From: Planctomycetota bacterium
Lineage (GTDB): Bacteria > Planctomycetota > UBA1135 > UBA2386
Direction of reading: 5' to 3'
NCBI GenBank assembly: GCA_947444055.1
Contig: CANEYR010000008.1
Coordinates: 39,372-103,371 of the forward strand
Length of the DNA: 64,000 bases
This document shows positions 18,722-28,622 of the stretch, one piece after another. Under the pieces are notes generated by a model. The model was not told where the DNA came from, searched no databases, and was given only the letters and a program-made list of their open reading frames with translations. The position numbers and the translations under genes are program-made. Every line of letters begins with the position of its first letter. The stretch's first letter is position 1.

Positions 18722-21331
18722 ATGGCGTCTCTCTCGTCTTGCTGCCCCGCCGCGCCATTCGCCTTGCTGCTCGGCACGCTGGCCAGCGCCGTGCACGCCC
18801 AGATTCCGCCGCCCGTCGGCACCGACGAGTTTGCGCGGCGCCAGACGACGCATTGGGCCTGGCACCCGTTGCGCACCGAGGCGCCGCCGACCAGCAGCCC
18901 GCACGCCGTCGATGCGTTCCTCGACGCGCGCTTGCACAAGGCCGGGCTACAGCGCGCCCCGGCTGCCGAGCCCACCACCCAACTGCGCCGACTCTGGTTT
19001 GATGTGGTCGGCCTGCCGCCGCCACCTGACGCCGTGCAGCGCTTTGGCGCCGATCCGAGCGATGCCGCGTGGCAACGCGAAGTCGACACCTTGCTGGCAT
19101 CGCCTCACTACGGCGAACGTTGGGCCAGGCACTGGCTCGACCTCGTGCGCTACGCCGAGACGATGGGCCACGAGTATGACTTCGAAGTGCCCAACGCCTG
19201 GCGCTACCGCGACTACGTGATTCGCGCGATCGGCGGCGATGTGCCCTACGACCAATTCGTGCGCGAGCACATCGCCGGCGACTTGTTGCCGTCACCGCGG
19301 CGCGACGCCGACGGCAACAACGAGAGTGTGCAGGCGACGGCGGCGTTCTGGTTTGTCGAACAGACCCACTCGCCCATCGACGCCGCCCAGCATCAAGCCG
19401 ATCGCATCGACAACCAAGTCGACGTGCTCGGCAAGGCGATGCTCGGCCTGACCATTTCGTGCGCCCGCTGCCACGACCACAAGTTCGATGCGATCCGCGC
19501 CAACGACTACTACGCGCTGGTCGGTTTTGTGCAGAGCTCGCGCTACGTGCAAGCACCCCTGCAGCCGGTCGACGTTCACGGCGCCGCCTACCAGGCGATC
19601 CTCACCGCCCAACGCGACCTGGCGACGGCGTGGGCGGCTAATGCCGCGGGAACGACCTGGCCCAAGCTCGCCACCACCGCGCCCGAGCAGTGGCAAGACG
19701 AAGCGACGCCGCCGCTGCGCGAGGGGGAACGGCGGTTGCTCGACAGTGAAGGTTCACTCGCCGAATGGTTCGTCACCAACGACGGCTTCGCGGCCGCACC
19801 ATGGCGCGGGCCGTTCTGCCCCGATGCCTCGGCCAAGACGCCGCAACTGTTCGTGTTGCCCGGGGCCTTCTGGCACAGCGGCACAGCCGGCGCCAGGCGG
19901 GAAGGCACCCTGGGCTCGCCGACGTTCCTGCTTGCGCACCGCTACGTGCATGTGCGCACAGCCGGCGTGGGCAGTCGCATCAAGTTGGTCGTCGATGGCT
20001 TTCACCTCGTGCGCGACCCGATCTATGGCGCGCTGCACCGCGCCGTCGACGATCCGAATGCGCACTGGGTGACGTTCGACACCGCGCCGTGGGCTGGGCG
20101 CTCGGCGTTCTTGCAGTGCATCGATCAAGTCGCCCCCGACCTCGCCGATCCCGACCACGATCGCTCGCACTATCCAGAGCACGGCTGGCTCGCGGTGCAA
20201 ACAGTCGTGCTGTCGCCGCATGGCGAAGCCCCGCCGTCGACCGCGGGCAATCCGCTCGCCGCCGCCGGTTGGTCCGAGTTGCCCGCGAACGTGCAGCAAG
20301 CGCTGGCAACACTGCGAACGGCGGCGGCGAGCCTGCCGGTGTCGCCGACGATTCCGAGCCTCACGGATGGCACCGGCCGCGACAGCCATGTGGCGTTGCG
20401 CGGCGACCATCGCAAGCCAGGTGCGATCGCGCCGCGGCGGTTCTTGTCCGCATTGGTTGGCAACGAGGCGATGCCGACCGGTCCCGGCAGCGGCCGCCTC
20501 GCCCTCGCCGACGCCGTGCTGCACCCGAACAACCCGTTGCTAGCGCGTGTGTTCGTCAATCGAGTGTGGCACCACCTGTTCGGCCGCGGCCTCGTGCGCA
20601 GCGTTGACAACCTCGGCGCGCTAGGCGACCAACCCACGCACCCCGAGCTGCTTGATTGGTTAGCGCGCGATGCGATCCACCACGGCTGGTCGCAGAAGCA
20701 CGTGCTGCGGCGGCTGCTGACCTCGGCCACGTATCGACAAGACAGCCGCGTGCGGCCAGAGGCGGCGGTGGCGGACGGCGCCAACGTTCTGCTGCACCGG
20801 CAGAATGTGCGCAGGCTCGCCGCGGAAGCCGTGCGCGACAGCTTGCTCGCCGTCAGCGGGCGGCTCGATGCCAAACAGTTCGGCCCCTCGGTCGAGCTGC
20901 CAAAGGATGCACACATTGAGGCGCGCGGTCGCCCAGCTCGCAGCGGCCCGCTCGACGGCGACGGCCGCCGCAGCATCTATCTGGCCGTGCGCCGCAACTT
21001 CATGCCGCCGATGCTGCTCGCCTTCGACCTGCCGACCCCGTTCGCGACGGTCGGCGCGCGCAACGTCTCGAACGTGCCAGCCCAAGCGTTGACGTTGGCG
21101 AACGACCCGTTCGTGCATGCCGAGTGCGCGCGCTGGGCAACGCAGCTGTTGGCGACCAGCGCGGCCGATGTCGACGCTCGCATCACCTTGGCCTACACCG
21201 GCGCCTTCGCACGTCTACCGAGCCACGACGAACTGACAAACTGCCGCGCCTTCCTCGCCGACACCGAAGGCAGCTGGCCGGATCTGCTGCACGCGCTCGT
21301 CAACACCACCGAGTTCTCGTACCTGCGATGA
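18722..21331 (+). CDS. Secreted DUF1549/DUF1553 protein (planctomycete cytochrome-associated family)
   Basis: An 869-residue exported protein with a Sec signal ending near VHAQ. Residues ~55-260 match DUF1549 (VDAFLDARL, TQLRRLWFDVVGLPP, YGERWARHWLDLVRYAET, YDQFVREHIAGDLLP, CARCHDHKFDAI). The C-terminal ~250 residues match DUF1553 (LADAVLHPNNPLLARVFVNRVWHHLFGRGLV, LGDQPTHPELLDWLA, TSATYRQDS, RRSIYLAVRRNFMPPMLLAFDLP). A single CxxCH (CARCH) lies in DUF1549. The N-terminal cytochrome c domain found in the longer PSD1 form is missing. Its stop overlaps the DUF1501 start (ATGA), as usual for this pair. Function is unknown; carbohydrate or sulfated-polymer processing has been proposed for the family. 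Confidence 0.9.
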   Translation: MASLSSCCPAAPFALLLGTLASAVHAQIPPPVGTDEFARRQTTHWAWHPLRTEAPPTSSPHAVDAFLDARLHKAGLQRAPAAEPTTQLRRLWFDVVGLPPPPDAVQRFGADPSDAAWQREVDTLLASPHYGERWARHWLDLVRYAETMGHEYDFEVPNAWRYRDYVIRAIGGDVPYDQFVREHIAGDLLPSPRRDADGNNESVQATAAFWFVEQTHSPIDAAQHQADRIDNQVDVLGKAMLGLTISCARCHDHKFDAIRANDYYALVGFVQSSRYVQAPLQPVDVHGAAYQAILTAQRDLATAWAANAAGTTWPKLATTAPEQWQDEATPPLREGERRLLDSEGSLAEWFVTNDGFAAAPWRGPFCPDASAKTPQLFVLPGAFWHSGTAGARREGTLGSPTFLLAHRYVHVRTAGVGSRIKLVVDGFHLVRDPIYGALHRAVDDPNAHWVTFDTAPWAGRSAFLQCIDQVAPDLADPDHDRSHYPEHGWLAVQTVVLSPHGEAPPSTAGNPLAAAGWSELPANVQQALATLRTAAASLPVSPTIPSLTDGTGRDSHVALRGDHRKPGAIAPRRFLSALVGNEAMPTGPGSGRLALADAVLHPNNPLLARVFVNRVWHHLFGRGLVRSVDNLGALGDQPTHPELLDWLARDAIHHGWSQKHVLRRLLTSATYRQDSRVRPEAAVADGANVLLHRQNVRRLAAEAVRDSLLAVSGRLDAKQFGPSVELPKDAHIEARGRPARSGPLDGDGRRSIYLAVRRNFMPPMLLAFDLPTPFATVGARNVSNVPAQALTLANDPFVHAECARWATQLLATSAADVDARITLAYTGAFARLPSHDELTNCRAFLADTEGSWPDLLHALVNTTEFSYLR

Positions 21332-22731
21332 CACGCCCAGACTGCCCACCACCATCGCGTCGCGACTTCCTGCGCACGGCCTGGAACGGCTTCGGCATGC
21401 TGCCGCTCGCCCACCTCGGCCTGCGCACCGATGGCGGCGCGCAGCGGCGCCATCACGCCCCACGCGCGCGCGCCGTCATCTTCCTCTACATGGACGGCGG
21501 CCCGAGCTGCCAAGACTTGTTCGATTACAAGCCGCGGCTGATCGCCGAGAACGGCAAGCCGTTCGGACTGAAGAAGGAACCGACGCAGTTCAACGACAAC
21601 GGCAACACCCTCGGACCGTGTGCGAAGTTCGCGCAGCACGGCGACAGCGGCCAGTGGATCAGCGACCTGCTGCCCAACCTCGCGACCTCGGCCGATCGCC
21701 TGTGCGTGGTGCGTTCGATGGTTGCGGACTTCAGCGAACACACCAACGCCAACTACTTCTTGCACACCGGCCACGGCCTGCAGGGGCGGCCGAGCATGGG
21801 CGCCTGGATCGGCTACGGCCTCGGCAGTGACGCCGACGACCTGCCTGCCTTTGTGGTCTTGAACGGCGGGCTGATTCCGCCAGGCGGCATCGACAACTTC
21901 CATTCCGGGTTCCTGCCAGCCCACAGCCAAGGCTCGGTGTTGCAGATGCGCGGCGATGCCGTCGCCAACATCACGCCGAAGGAAACCGTGGCGAGCCGCC
22001 AACGCCAGAAGCTCGCCTTGGCGCACACGCTCGACACCGCCACGCAGCAGCGCTTTGGTAAGGACCCAGCCATCGAGGCCGCGATCGCCAACCACGAACT
22101 GGCCTTCCGCATGCAAGCGGCGGTGCCCGATCTGGTGGACCTGAGTGGCAAATCGAGCGGCGAATCGAAGGCCCTGCAAAGCCTCTACGGCCTCGACGAC
22201 GAGTACGAGCCAACACGCACCTACGCGCGGCAATGCCTGCTGGCGCGCCGCCTGGTGGAACGCGGCGTGCGCTTCATCGAAGTCACCTGCCCAGACACGC
22301 ACCACGATCGGTGGGACCAACACGGCAACTTGGCGAAAGGCCTGCGCGACAACTGCCGCATGGTCGATCGGCCGATCGCCGGTCTGCTCGCCGACCTCGA
22401 TGCCCGCGGCCTGCTCGACGAGACGATCGTGGTGTTTGGCGGCGAGTTCGGCCGCACCCCGTTCGCCCAAGGCGGCAGCGGGCGCGACCACAATCCGTTC
22501 GGCTTCACCATGTGGATGGCGGGCGGCGGCTTCAAGCCAGGCACCAGCTACGGCGCCACCGACGACTACGGCTACAAGGCCGCCGTCGATCCGGTGTCGA
22601 TCCACGACCTGCACGCGACGATCCTGTGGCAGCTCGGCATCGACCACGAGCGATACACGTATCGCTTTGGCGGGCGCGACCTGCGGCTCACCGACGTCTA
22701 CGGGCGCGTCGTCAAGCCACTGCTCGCGTAG
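21328..22731 (+). CDS. Tat-exported DUF1501 protein (sulfatase-like fold)
   Basis: A 467-residue protein with a twin-arginine signal (PSRRDFLRTAW). DUF1501 belongs to the alkaline-phosphatase/sulfatase superfamily. Visible family segments are VIFLYMDGGPSCQDLFDYKP, VVRSMVADFSEHTNANYFLHTGH, PSMGAWIGYGLG, RGVRFIEVTCPDTHHDRWDQHGN, VVFGGEFGRTPFAQGGSGRDHNP and SIHDLHATILWQLGIDH. The Asp, His and Glu residues in these segments are the likely metal ligands, though no formylglycine cysteine motif (CxPxR) is present. It is translationally coupled to the DUF1549/1553 gene, and the two probably act together outside the cytoplasm. Confidence 0.92.
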   Translation: MTRPDCPPPSRRDFLRTAWNGFGMLPLAHLGLRTDGGAQRRHHAPRARAVIFLYMDGGPSCQDLFDYKPRLIAENGKPFGLKKEPTQFNDNGNTLGPCAKFAQHGDSGQWISDLLPNLATSADRLCVVRSMVADFSEHTNANYFLHTGHGLQGRPSMGAWIGYGLGSDADDLPAFVVLNGGLIPPGGIDNFHSGFLPAHSQGSVLQMRGDAVANITPKETVASRQRQKLALAHTLDTATQQRFGKDPAIEAAIANHELAFRMQAAVPDLVDLSGKSSGESKALQSLYGLDDEYEPTRTYARQCLLARRLVERGVRFIEVTCPDTHHDRWDQHGNLAKGLRDNCRMVDRPIAGLLADLDARGLLDETIVVFGGEFGRTPFAQGGSGRDHNPFGFTMWMAGGGFKPGTSYGATDDYGYKAAVDPVSIHDLHATILWQLGIDHERYTYRFGGRDLRLTDVYGRVVKPLLA

Positions 22732-22797
22732 CCAAAGCTGTCGAGGCCGTTTGAGCGCAGCGTGGGCGCCGCTGGCCGCGTCGGGTATACCGCCGCC

Positions 22798-23688
22798 ATG
22801 ACGCTCTCTCGTCGCTCTCTGCTCGCCGCCGTTCCAACCACTGCCTTGGTGGGACTTGGTGCGCCGAGCCTCGTGCAGGATCCCGCGCTCGCAGCGCCGA
22901 GCAAACCGGCGGCGACGCCGAAGACGCGTTTTGCTGCCAACTGCGAGATGTGGTGGGGCAACCTGCCGTTCCTCGATCGCATTCGCAAAGCCCACGCGCT
23001 GGGCTTTCCGGCGATCGAGTTCTGGCCGTGGCGCGGCAAGGACATCGGCGCCATCGCCGCGCTGACCAAAGAACTGGGCATCACGGTCGCGCAGTTCACG
23101 GCATGGGGCTTCTCGCCCGGCCTCAACCAAGCGAAGCACCACGAGCAGTTCACAGCCGAGATCGACGCCTCGTGCAAGGTCGCCAAACAACTCAACTGCC
23201 CGATGATGACCGTCGTCGGCGGCAACGACGTGAAGGGCATGACGCAAGCGGAGATGCACGAACAGATCATCGCCGGCCTCAAACTCGCCGCCCCGATCGC
23301 CGAACGCGAGCAGATCATGCTCATCCTTGAGCCGATGAACATCCGCGTCGACCACAAGGGCCATTGCCTCTACGGCAGCGAAGCCGCGGTGCGCATCTGC
23401 CGCGCCGTGAATTCGCCGATGGTGAAGATCAACTGGGATCTCTACCACTGCCACATCAGCGAAGGCGATCTCTGCGGCCACCTGCGCGACGGCTACGACC
23501 AACTCGGCTACGCGCAAGTCGCCGACCATCCGGGCCGCACCGAACCCGGCACCGGCGAGATCCACTACCCGCGCGTCCTGCGCGAGCTGCACACGCTCGG
23601 CTACCGCGGCTTCGTCGGTGTGGAATGCAACCCGAGCAAGCCCGAGGCCGAGGCGGCGCTCGGGCTGTGGAACGCGGACAAGTGGTAG
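22798..23688 (+). CDS. Tat-exported hydroxypyruvate isomerase-like TIM-barrel protein
   Basis: A 296-residue AP-endonuclease-2 type TIM barrel. The C-terminal half tracks hydroxypyruvate isomerase: LILEPMNIRVDHKG, NSPMVKINWDLYHCHISEGDL, AQVADHPGRTEPGTGEIHYPRVLRELHTLGYRGFVGVECNP. Glu, Asp/His and Glu residues there are the metal ligands. An N-terminal twin-arginine signal (LSRRSLLAAVPTTALVG) indicates export, as in many planctomycete members. The substrate could be a sugar or keto-acid. GTATACC lies 6 bases before the ATG and may be a promoter element. It follows the DUF1501 gene by 66 bases. Confidence 0.86.
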   Translation: MTLSRRSLLAAVPTTALVGLGAPSLVQDPALAAPSKPAATPKTRFAANCEMWWGNLPFLDRIRKAHALGFPAIEFWPWRGKDIGAIAALTKELGITVAQFTAWGFSPGLNQAKHHEQFTAEIDASCKVAKQLNCPMMTVVGGNDVKGMTQAEMHEQIIAGLKLAAPIAEREQIMLILEPMNIRVDHKGHCLYGSEAAVRICRAVNSPMVKINWDLYHCHISEGDLCGHLRDGYDQLGYAQVADHPGRTEPGTGEIHYPRVLRELHTLGYRGFVGVECNPSKPEAEAALGLWNADKW

Positions 23689-23757
23689 AGGGCTGGCGAA
23701 AGCGAAACCCGCGGTGACAATGCCGCGCCTGACGGCACCCGCCGTGATGAGGCCTTC

Positions 23758-24876
23758 ATGCTCTCGTTGCTAGTTCTGCTCACCTGCTTGCCGCAGGATC
23801 CCAAGCCGGCGACAAGCACCGAAGTCGAGGCGTGGTTTTCGCGTGAGCAGTCGCAGCGCTGCGCGGCGGCCGCCGAGCGTGGCCTCGCTTGGTTGAAGAA
23901 CCAGCAGCTGGAGTCGGGTGCTTGGGTTGGGTTGGTCGGTCACAAGATGAACGACGACTACCAGCTGCAACCGGACTCGCCGCTGCCGGACGCGCAGCGC
24001 CGCAGCGGCCATGGCCATGTCGGCGTCACCGCGCTCGCCGGCATGGCGTTCCTAGCGGGCGGCAGCCTGCCCGATCGCGGCCCCCACGCCGTCGTCGTGC
24101 GGCGCACGCTCGACTACCTCACCACCACCGCCCACGAGAACGGCTACCTCAGCGATGCCGGCACGCGCATGTACAGCCACGCGTTCGGCACGCTGTTCTT
24201 GGCTGAGGTCTACGGCATGGCGGCGACCGACCGCACCAAGGTCACGCTCGAACGCGCCGTCACGCTGATCGTCGACACCCAAAACGCCCACGGTGGCTGG
24301 CGCTACAACCCGTTCGACCGCGAAACCGACCTGTCGGTGACCGTCTGCCAACTGCAAGCCCTGCGCGCGGCCCACAACATCGGCATCCGCGTACCGATCG
24401 AGACCATCGAGAAGGCGATGGCCTACGTGCAGGCGAGCCGCGTGCGCAGCGGTCGTTCCGAAGGCCTTTACTACTACAAGATCTACGGGGCCCGCGGCGC
24501 CTACGACAAACCGGAAGAGTACGCGATCAACGCCGCTGCCTTGACCGCCCTGCGCTGCGCTGGCCTGCACGACGACAACCTCGCCGACCCGGTGCTGCAG
24601 TTCCTGACCCGCGAGTACCCAGCGCTCGCCGACAGCTACTACCGCAGCCACTACTACTTTTGGTACGGCAACTACTACGCAGCCCAGGCCTTCTACCAGA
24701 GCGGTGGCCCGCGGCTGCGCGCGTACTTCGCCCGCCTCTCCGCCGACTTGCTGGAGTCGCAGGCAGCCGACGGCCGCTGGCGTAACAGTGCTGGCCCCGG
24801 CGATGAGTTTGCGACCGCGGTCGCCTGCATCCTGCTGCAGATGCCCAAGCAGTACCTGCCGATCTTCCAACGCTGA
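23758..24876 (+). CDS. Secreted prenyltransferase/squalene-cyclase-fold protein
   Basis: A 372-residue protein with a short N-terminal hydrophobic signal (LSLLVLLTCL). It has alpha/alpha-toroid repeats: AAERGLAWLKNQQLESGAWVG, TLDYLTTTAHENGYLSD, AVTLIVDTQNAHGGWRYNPF, TAVACILLQMPKQYLP. QN/QxxxGxW motifs mark the fold. The DxDD motif needed by terpene cyclases is not present, so catalytic cyclisation is unlikely. Such proteins are frequent in Planctomycetota, with unknown function. GAGG six bases before the ATG is a good ribosome binding site. Confidence 0.8.
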   Translation: MLSLLVLLTCLPQDPKPATSTEVEAWFSREQSQRCAAAAERGLAWLKNQQLESGAWVGLVGHKMNDDYQLQPDSPLPDAQRRSGHGHVGVTALAGMAFLAGGSLPDRGPHAVVVRRTLDYLTTTAHENGYLSDAGTRMYSHAFGTLFLAEVYGMAATDRTKVTLERAVTLIVDTQNAHGGWRYNPFDRETDLSVTVCQLQALRAAHNIGIRVPIETIEKAMAYVQASRVRSGRSEGLYYYKIYGARGAYDKPEEYAINAAALTALRCAGLHDDNLADPVLQFLTREYPALADSYYRSHYYFWYGNYYAAQAFYQSGGPRLRAYFARLSADLLESQAADGRWRNSAGPGDEFATAVACILLQMPKQYLPIFQR

Positions 24877-24971
24877 CCGGCCCTCCCTCCGGACTGTCGT
24901 CGCTGCACCCTTGAATCCCCGGGCCAGCCGGTGACGATCCGCGCCGGTCAATCAACGGTCAGACAGGGCGT

Positions 24972-26111
24972 ATGCGCTACCACTCCGCACGTGTCGTTCT
25001 CGGCGCGTGCCTCGTCGCCGCCTCAGTTGCGGCGCAGGCACCCGCTTCCATTTCTAGCTCCGCTCTCACCGGCGGTAGCAGTCGCTTCGAACAGCTTCCC
25101 GATGGCAACGAGTCCGCACTGCGCACTCGCCCACTCGGCGAACGGCTTGCCGACGACGACAACCCCACGGGCTATGCCCAACAGGTGAACCCCTTGGGCG
25201 GCGCCCAACAGCAGGACGGCAACTACACGATCTTCGAGTTGTTCCGGCTGCACCACGGCGAGTTCATGGATCGCCGTGAGCGCTACACGCCGCAGATCGA
25301 TTTGCGCGCGCGCATTCTCAAGAACGCGAGCATCGACCACGAGCCTGGCAGCTTCGACATGCTCGGCTACGACTTCGACATGAAGATCCCGGCCTTCATC
25401 TCGACCGAGTCCTACCTGACGTTCGGCGCCTACTACCAAGGCCGCCGCTACGTGACGTCGAATGAGTTCGGCAGCGCTGGCAATGCGCCTGGCAATACGT
25501 TCGGCGATGAGACGTTGGTTGGGGCGGGCGGCGTGCTTGGCCTGGGCGTGTTCCTCGACAACAACTGGTTGCTCGAAGCCGAGACGCGTCCCGGTGTGTG
25601 GTCGGACCTCGACGACACGCTGCATCACGAAGACGTCGATTTCCCGTCGATGGCGCAGTTCACCTTCCGCGCCACCGACAGCTTCTTCTTCAAGTTCGGC
25701 GCGCGCTACAACCAGGTCTACGCCGACGCCCCGTGGCTGCCGATCCTCGGCTTCAGCTGGGAAGTGGTGGAAGGCTTCCGCGTCGACATCTTGGCGCCGG
25801 AAAGCATCGAGCTGTCGTTCTGGCCGAGCAGCAGCACGGGCATCTTGCTTGGTGCCAACGTCACCGGTGCGGAATACGGCGTGCACACCTCCGAGGCGAT
25901 CAACCAGCGCGACGAATTGCGCGTGCAAGAAGTCGTCACCTACCTCGGTCTCGTTTCGCGCATGAACGACCACGTGTCCTTCATGGCGCGCGGCGGCATG
26001 GTGGTCGCTGGCGACTACGACCTGACGAACGGCACCACAGGCTTCGATCGCGCCGAGGGTGCGCTCAGCCCCGGCTTCTTCGGCGAGATTTCGTTCGGCA
26101 TCACCTTCTGA
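24972..26111 (+). CDS. Predicted outer-membrane beta-barrel protein
   Basis: A 379-residue exported protein with a Sec signal ending VAAQA. From about residue 120 onward the sequence alternates aromatic/hydrophobic and polar residues and ends with Phe (FFGEISFGITF), typical of outer-membrane beta-barrels that use the BAM pathway. Strand-like segments include YLTFGAYYQGRRYV, AQFTFRATDSFFFKFGARYNQVY and SIELSFWPSSSTGILLGANV. It resembles DUF6268-type proteins. No transport substrate can be inferred. It converges with the BatA gene (34-base gap). Confidence 0.75.
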   Translation: MRYHSARVVLGACLVAASVAAQAPASISSSALTGGSSRFEQLPDGNESALRTRPLGERLADDDNPTGYAQQVNPLGGAQQQDGNYTIFELFRLHHGEFMDRRERYTPQIDLRARILKNASIDHEPGSFDMLGYDFDMKIPAFISTESYLTFGAYYQGRRYVTSNEFGSAGNAPGNTFGDETLVGAGGVLGLGVFLDNNWLLEAETRPGVWSDLDDTLHHEDVDFPSMAQFTFRATDSFFFKFGARYNQVYADAPWLPILGFSWEVVEGFRVDILAPESIELSFWPSSSTGILLGANVTGAEYGVHTSEAINQRDELRVQEVVTYLGLVSRMNDHVSFMARGGMVVAGDYDLTNGTTGFDRAEGALSPGFFGEISFGITF

Positions 26112-26145
26112 TCAGGCTGACGCCGGCGGGCTGACGGCGGCGCGC

Positions 26146-27723
26146 TCAACGCACGAAGGCACGCAGCGCCAGCGCGCACAGCCCCACGACCAAGAACCAC
26201 GGCGACAGGTCGCGGGCCTCGCCACCGAACGTCGGCAAGGCTCGGTCGCTGGCGCGCGCGGCCGCCAACAGGTTCTGTTCCCCAGCGGCGACCGGCCGCG
26301 ACTGCACAACCGGCGCTGCACCAGCTCCGTACGACCGCACGAACGCCCGCCGCAACAACTGCGGGAACGCCGGCAGCAGCGGCAGATTGCTGTCCTGCAA
26401 CCGGAACGCGAAGTGCACCGACGCCACGTCTCCCGCCCCCACCACCACCGCCAGCGGTTCGCGCCCCGCTCCATCGTCCGCCCACAAGAAGGCCTCGCCC
26501 GACGGCAACAGCGAACGCCACGCTTGCTGGATGCGCAACTCGGACAGATCGAGGCCCATCGTCAGCGGCGAGAGGCGATCCCAGTCGGCAACCGTCGGTG
26601 AGCGCCAGAGCGTTGGCGCCACACCGCCCGCCAGTGCGGCCCCGAACGTAAGGGCGCGCACGCGGCCCGCCCCGAGGGCTGCCTGCCCACCATCCACCAG
26701 CAACAGGCTCGCTTCGCTGCCAGCAGCCGCGGCGACCACCGTGCCGTGCACTTCCTTGGCGAGCGCGTTCGCCGCGGCATCGGCGAAGGGCCCGGCTTCG
26801 CCATCGACCAAGACCGCAATGCGCGGGGCTGGCAGCGGCGGCAGCCACACCGACCACGTGTTGTCGGCGGCCAGATGATCCCCGGCCACGACGAGTTCGA
26901 CGCGCAGCGGCCCGCCGGCGGCGGCGCGCGTCAATTCGAACGTCTCGTTGCGCACCACACCGTGGGGCAGTTCGACCGCGCGCGTGTCGCTGGCGGCCCC
27001 TTCGATGCGCAGCTCGCCGGTGATTTGGCTGTCGGCGAACGCGACGACCTCGACGACTAGCGAGAACCCTGGCAACGGCCACCGATCTTGCAGGCGCGCC
27101 GCCAACACCGCCCCGTTGCTCCCCGACCCGTCGAGCACCGTTAGCCCGCCAGCCGTCGGCAACGACGCCGAGCCCTGCCCGTCACTCAGCGTCCAAACCG
27201 CAGTTTGCGCATCGTTCTCGATGGCTGTAGCCAACGCCGACAGATCGATCGCAAGCTCCCCGCTCGGTTCGCCGAGGTCTTGCAGCGCGCGGGCTGAGGC
27301 ACCATGCCGCCGCACCATCGGCCCCCCAGCGCGCAGCAGCGTGACGTCGACATGCGGCGGCACGTTGGCGAACGTTCGCTGCAGCAGTGCTATGGCCCGC
27401 GACCACGCCGAGATGCCGGCGGCGTCCACAGCCGCCATGCTCGCGGAGGCATCGAGCACCACGACGAGACGGGTGGGGCCTGAGGTCGCGACCAACACCG
27501 GTTGCGCGAAGGCAAGGACCGCGGCGATCGCCGCCAACGCGAGCAACAGGAACCGCCAACGCGCCAGACGCGGCGGCCGCCATCGCAACGCCGACAGTGC
27601 CAATTGCCATTGCGCCAGATGCGGCGTCCACGTCTGCGTGCGCGGGCGGCTTGGCAGTGACAACCAATACAAGACCGGCAACACCAACAGCCAGAACGCG
27701 TGCGCCGGCGCCAGGAACGTCAT
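26146..27723 (-). CDS. BatA/von Willebrand-type membrane protein
   Basis: A 525-residue membrane protein. The N-terminus (FLAPAHAFWLLVLPVLYWLSL) is the BatA aerotolerance-regulator domain with a second membrane segment near residues 58-78. A VWA-like domain follows (RLVVVLDASASM, giving the DxSxS part of the MIDAS). The C-terminal region contains a class-I-glutaminase-like stretch and a final membrane helix (WFLVVGLCALALRAF). Its ATG overlaps the DUF58 stop (ATGA). It is the last gene of a seven-gene minus-strand operon. In related clusters such proteins act with MoxR ATPases, but none is present in this operon. Confidence 0.85.
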   Translation of the reverse strand: MTFLAPAHAFWLLVLPVLYWLSLPSRPRTQTWTPHLAQWQLALSALRWRPPRLARWRFLLLALAAIAAVLAFAQPVLVATSGPTRLVVVLDASASMAAVDAAGISAWSRAIALLQRTFANVPPHVDVTLLRAGGPMVRRHGASARALQDLGEPSGELAIDLSALATAIENDAQTAVWTLSDGQGSASLPTAGGLTVLDGSGSNGAVLAARLQDRWPLPGFSLVVEVVAFADSQITGELRIEGAASDTRAVELPHGVVRNETFELTRAAAGGPLRVELVVAGDHLAADNTWSVWLPPLPAPRIAVLVDGEAGPFADAAANALAKEVHGTVVAAAAGSEASLLLVDGGQAALGAGRVRALTFGAALAGGVAPTLWRSPTVADWDRLSPLTMGLDLSELRIQQAWRSLLPSGEAFLWADDGAGREPLAVVVGAGDVASVHFAFRLQDSNLPLLPAFPQLLRRAFVRSYGAGAAPVVQSRPVAAGEQNLLAAARASDRALPTFGGEARDLSPWFLVVGLCALALRAFVR

Positions 27724-28622
27724 GCCACGCACCCGGCCACGATCAGCCAGTACGACTGCAGCCGCCAATCGTCGACCGCCGGCACTGGCCACCGCACGAG
27801 CGGCGCACCAGCCTGCGCAAACAGCCGATTCTGCTGCGTCGCCAACATCGCGAGCTGACGCTCGAGTTCGGCTCGGAAGCGGTCGTCCATCGGCACCACC
27901 AACTCTTCGCCCGTTTCAGGATCGGCGACGCGCACGTAGCCGTTCGCGGCCACGTGATGATCGCTGGCCAGCTCCGGCAACCAGCCATGCACTAAGACGC
28001 CACGGCGGCGCAGCGCTTGCAGCGGACGTTCGATGTCCTTGGGCACGGCGAAGTCCGACAACCAGTGCACGCGCCCCGGCACGCTTCGCTTCAACACCAG
28101 CGCGATCGCATCCGAACTGGCGACCTCGACGACGGGCAACGCCTCTAGGTGCGTCAGCAACGCCGCCAACGCGTGCACACCGACGAACGGCCGCACCGCG
28201 AGATCACCAGCGCCCGGTGCCAGCACCGTGAGACCATCGAGATGCGTCAGTGCCAGGCCACCGAGAATGGCGGCCGCGCGCAGCATGGCCAGACGACGCG
28301 GTGGCGCGCCCGCCAGCAGGCTCGGCGACAAGTCGAGCAAGAGCGCGGCGGTGCGCCGTTCTTCCTGTTCGAGTTGCTTGACGAACATCTCGCCAGTGCG
28401 CGCGTAGGCAGCCCAATCAATGCGGCGCAGGTCGTCGCCGCGCACATACGGACGATGGCCGACGAAGGTGCCGCTCTGGCTCAACACCGCGCGGCGGGCG
28501 CGCAGGCGCTGGTCCGACGTGCCGCCGACCAGGACCGGTTGCGCCAATAGCGAATGCAGCGTCGTCAAGAACGGCGCCGGGAACGGCGGCGGCAGGGTTG
28601 GCAGCGCACGACGGCGACTCAC
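27720..28622 (-). CDS. DUF58 family protein
   Basis: A 300-residue DUF58 (VWA-like) protein. Family hallmarks are FVGHRPYVRGDDLRRIDWAAYARTGEMFVKQLEQEE and LLLDLSPSLLAG. The start is GTG 28622, which overlaps the upstream stop (GTGA), so the gene is read by coupled translation. DUF58 proteins accompany MoxR ATPases and VWA proteins in chaperone-like or envelope-maintenance systems. Here it sits between a proline-rich membrane protein and BatA. Confidence 0.9.
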   Translation of the reverse strand: MSRRRALPTLPPPFPAPFLTTLHSLLAQPVLVGGTSDQRLRARRAVLSQSGTFVGHRPYVRGDDLRRIDWAAYARTGEMFVKQLEQEERRTAALLLDLSPSLLAGAPPRRLAMLRAAAILGGLALTHLDGLTVLAPGAGDLAVRPFVGVHALAALLTHLEALPVVEVASSDAIALVLKRSVPGRVHWLSDFAVPKDIERPLQALRRRGVLVHGWLPELASDHHVAANGYVRVADPETGEELVVPMDDRFRAELERQLAMLATQQNRLFAQAGAPLVRWPVPAVDDWRLQSYWLIVAGCVA

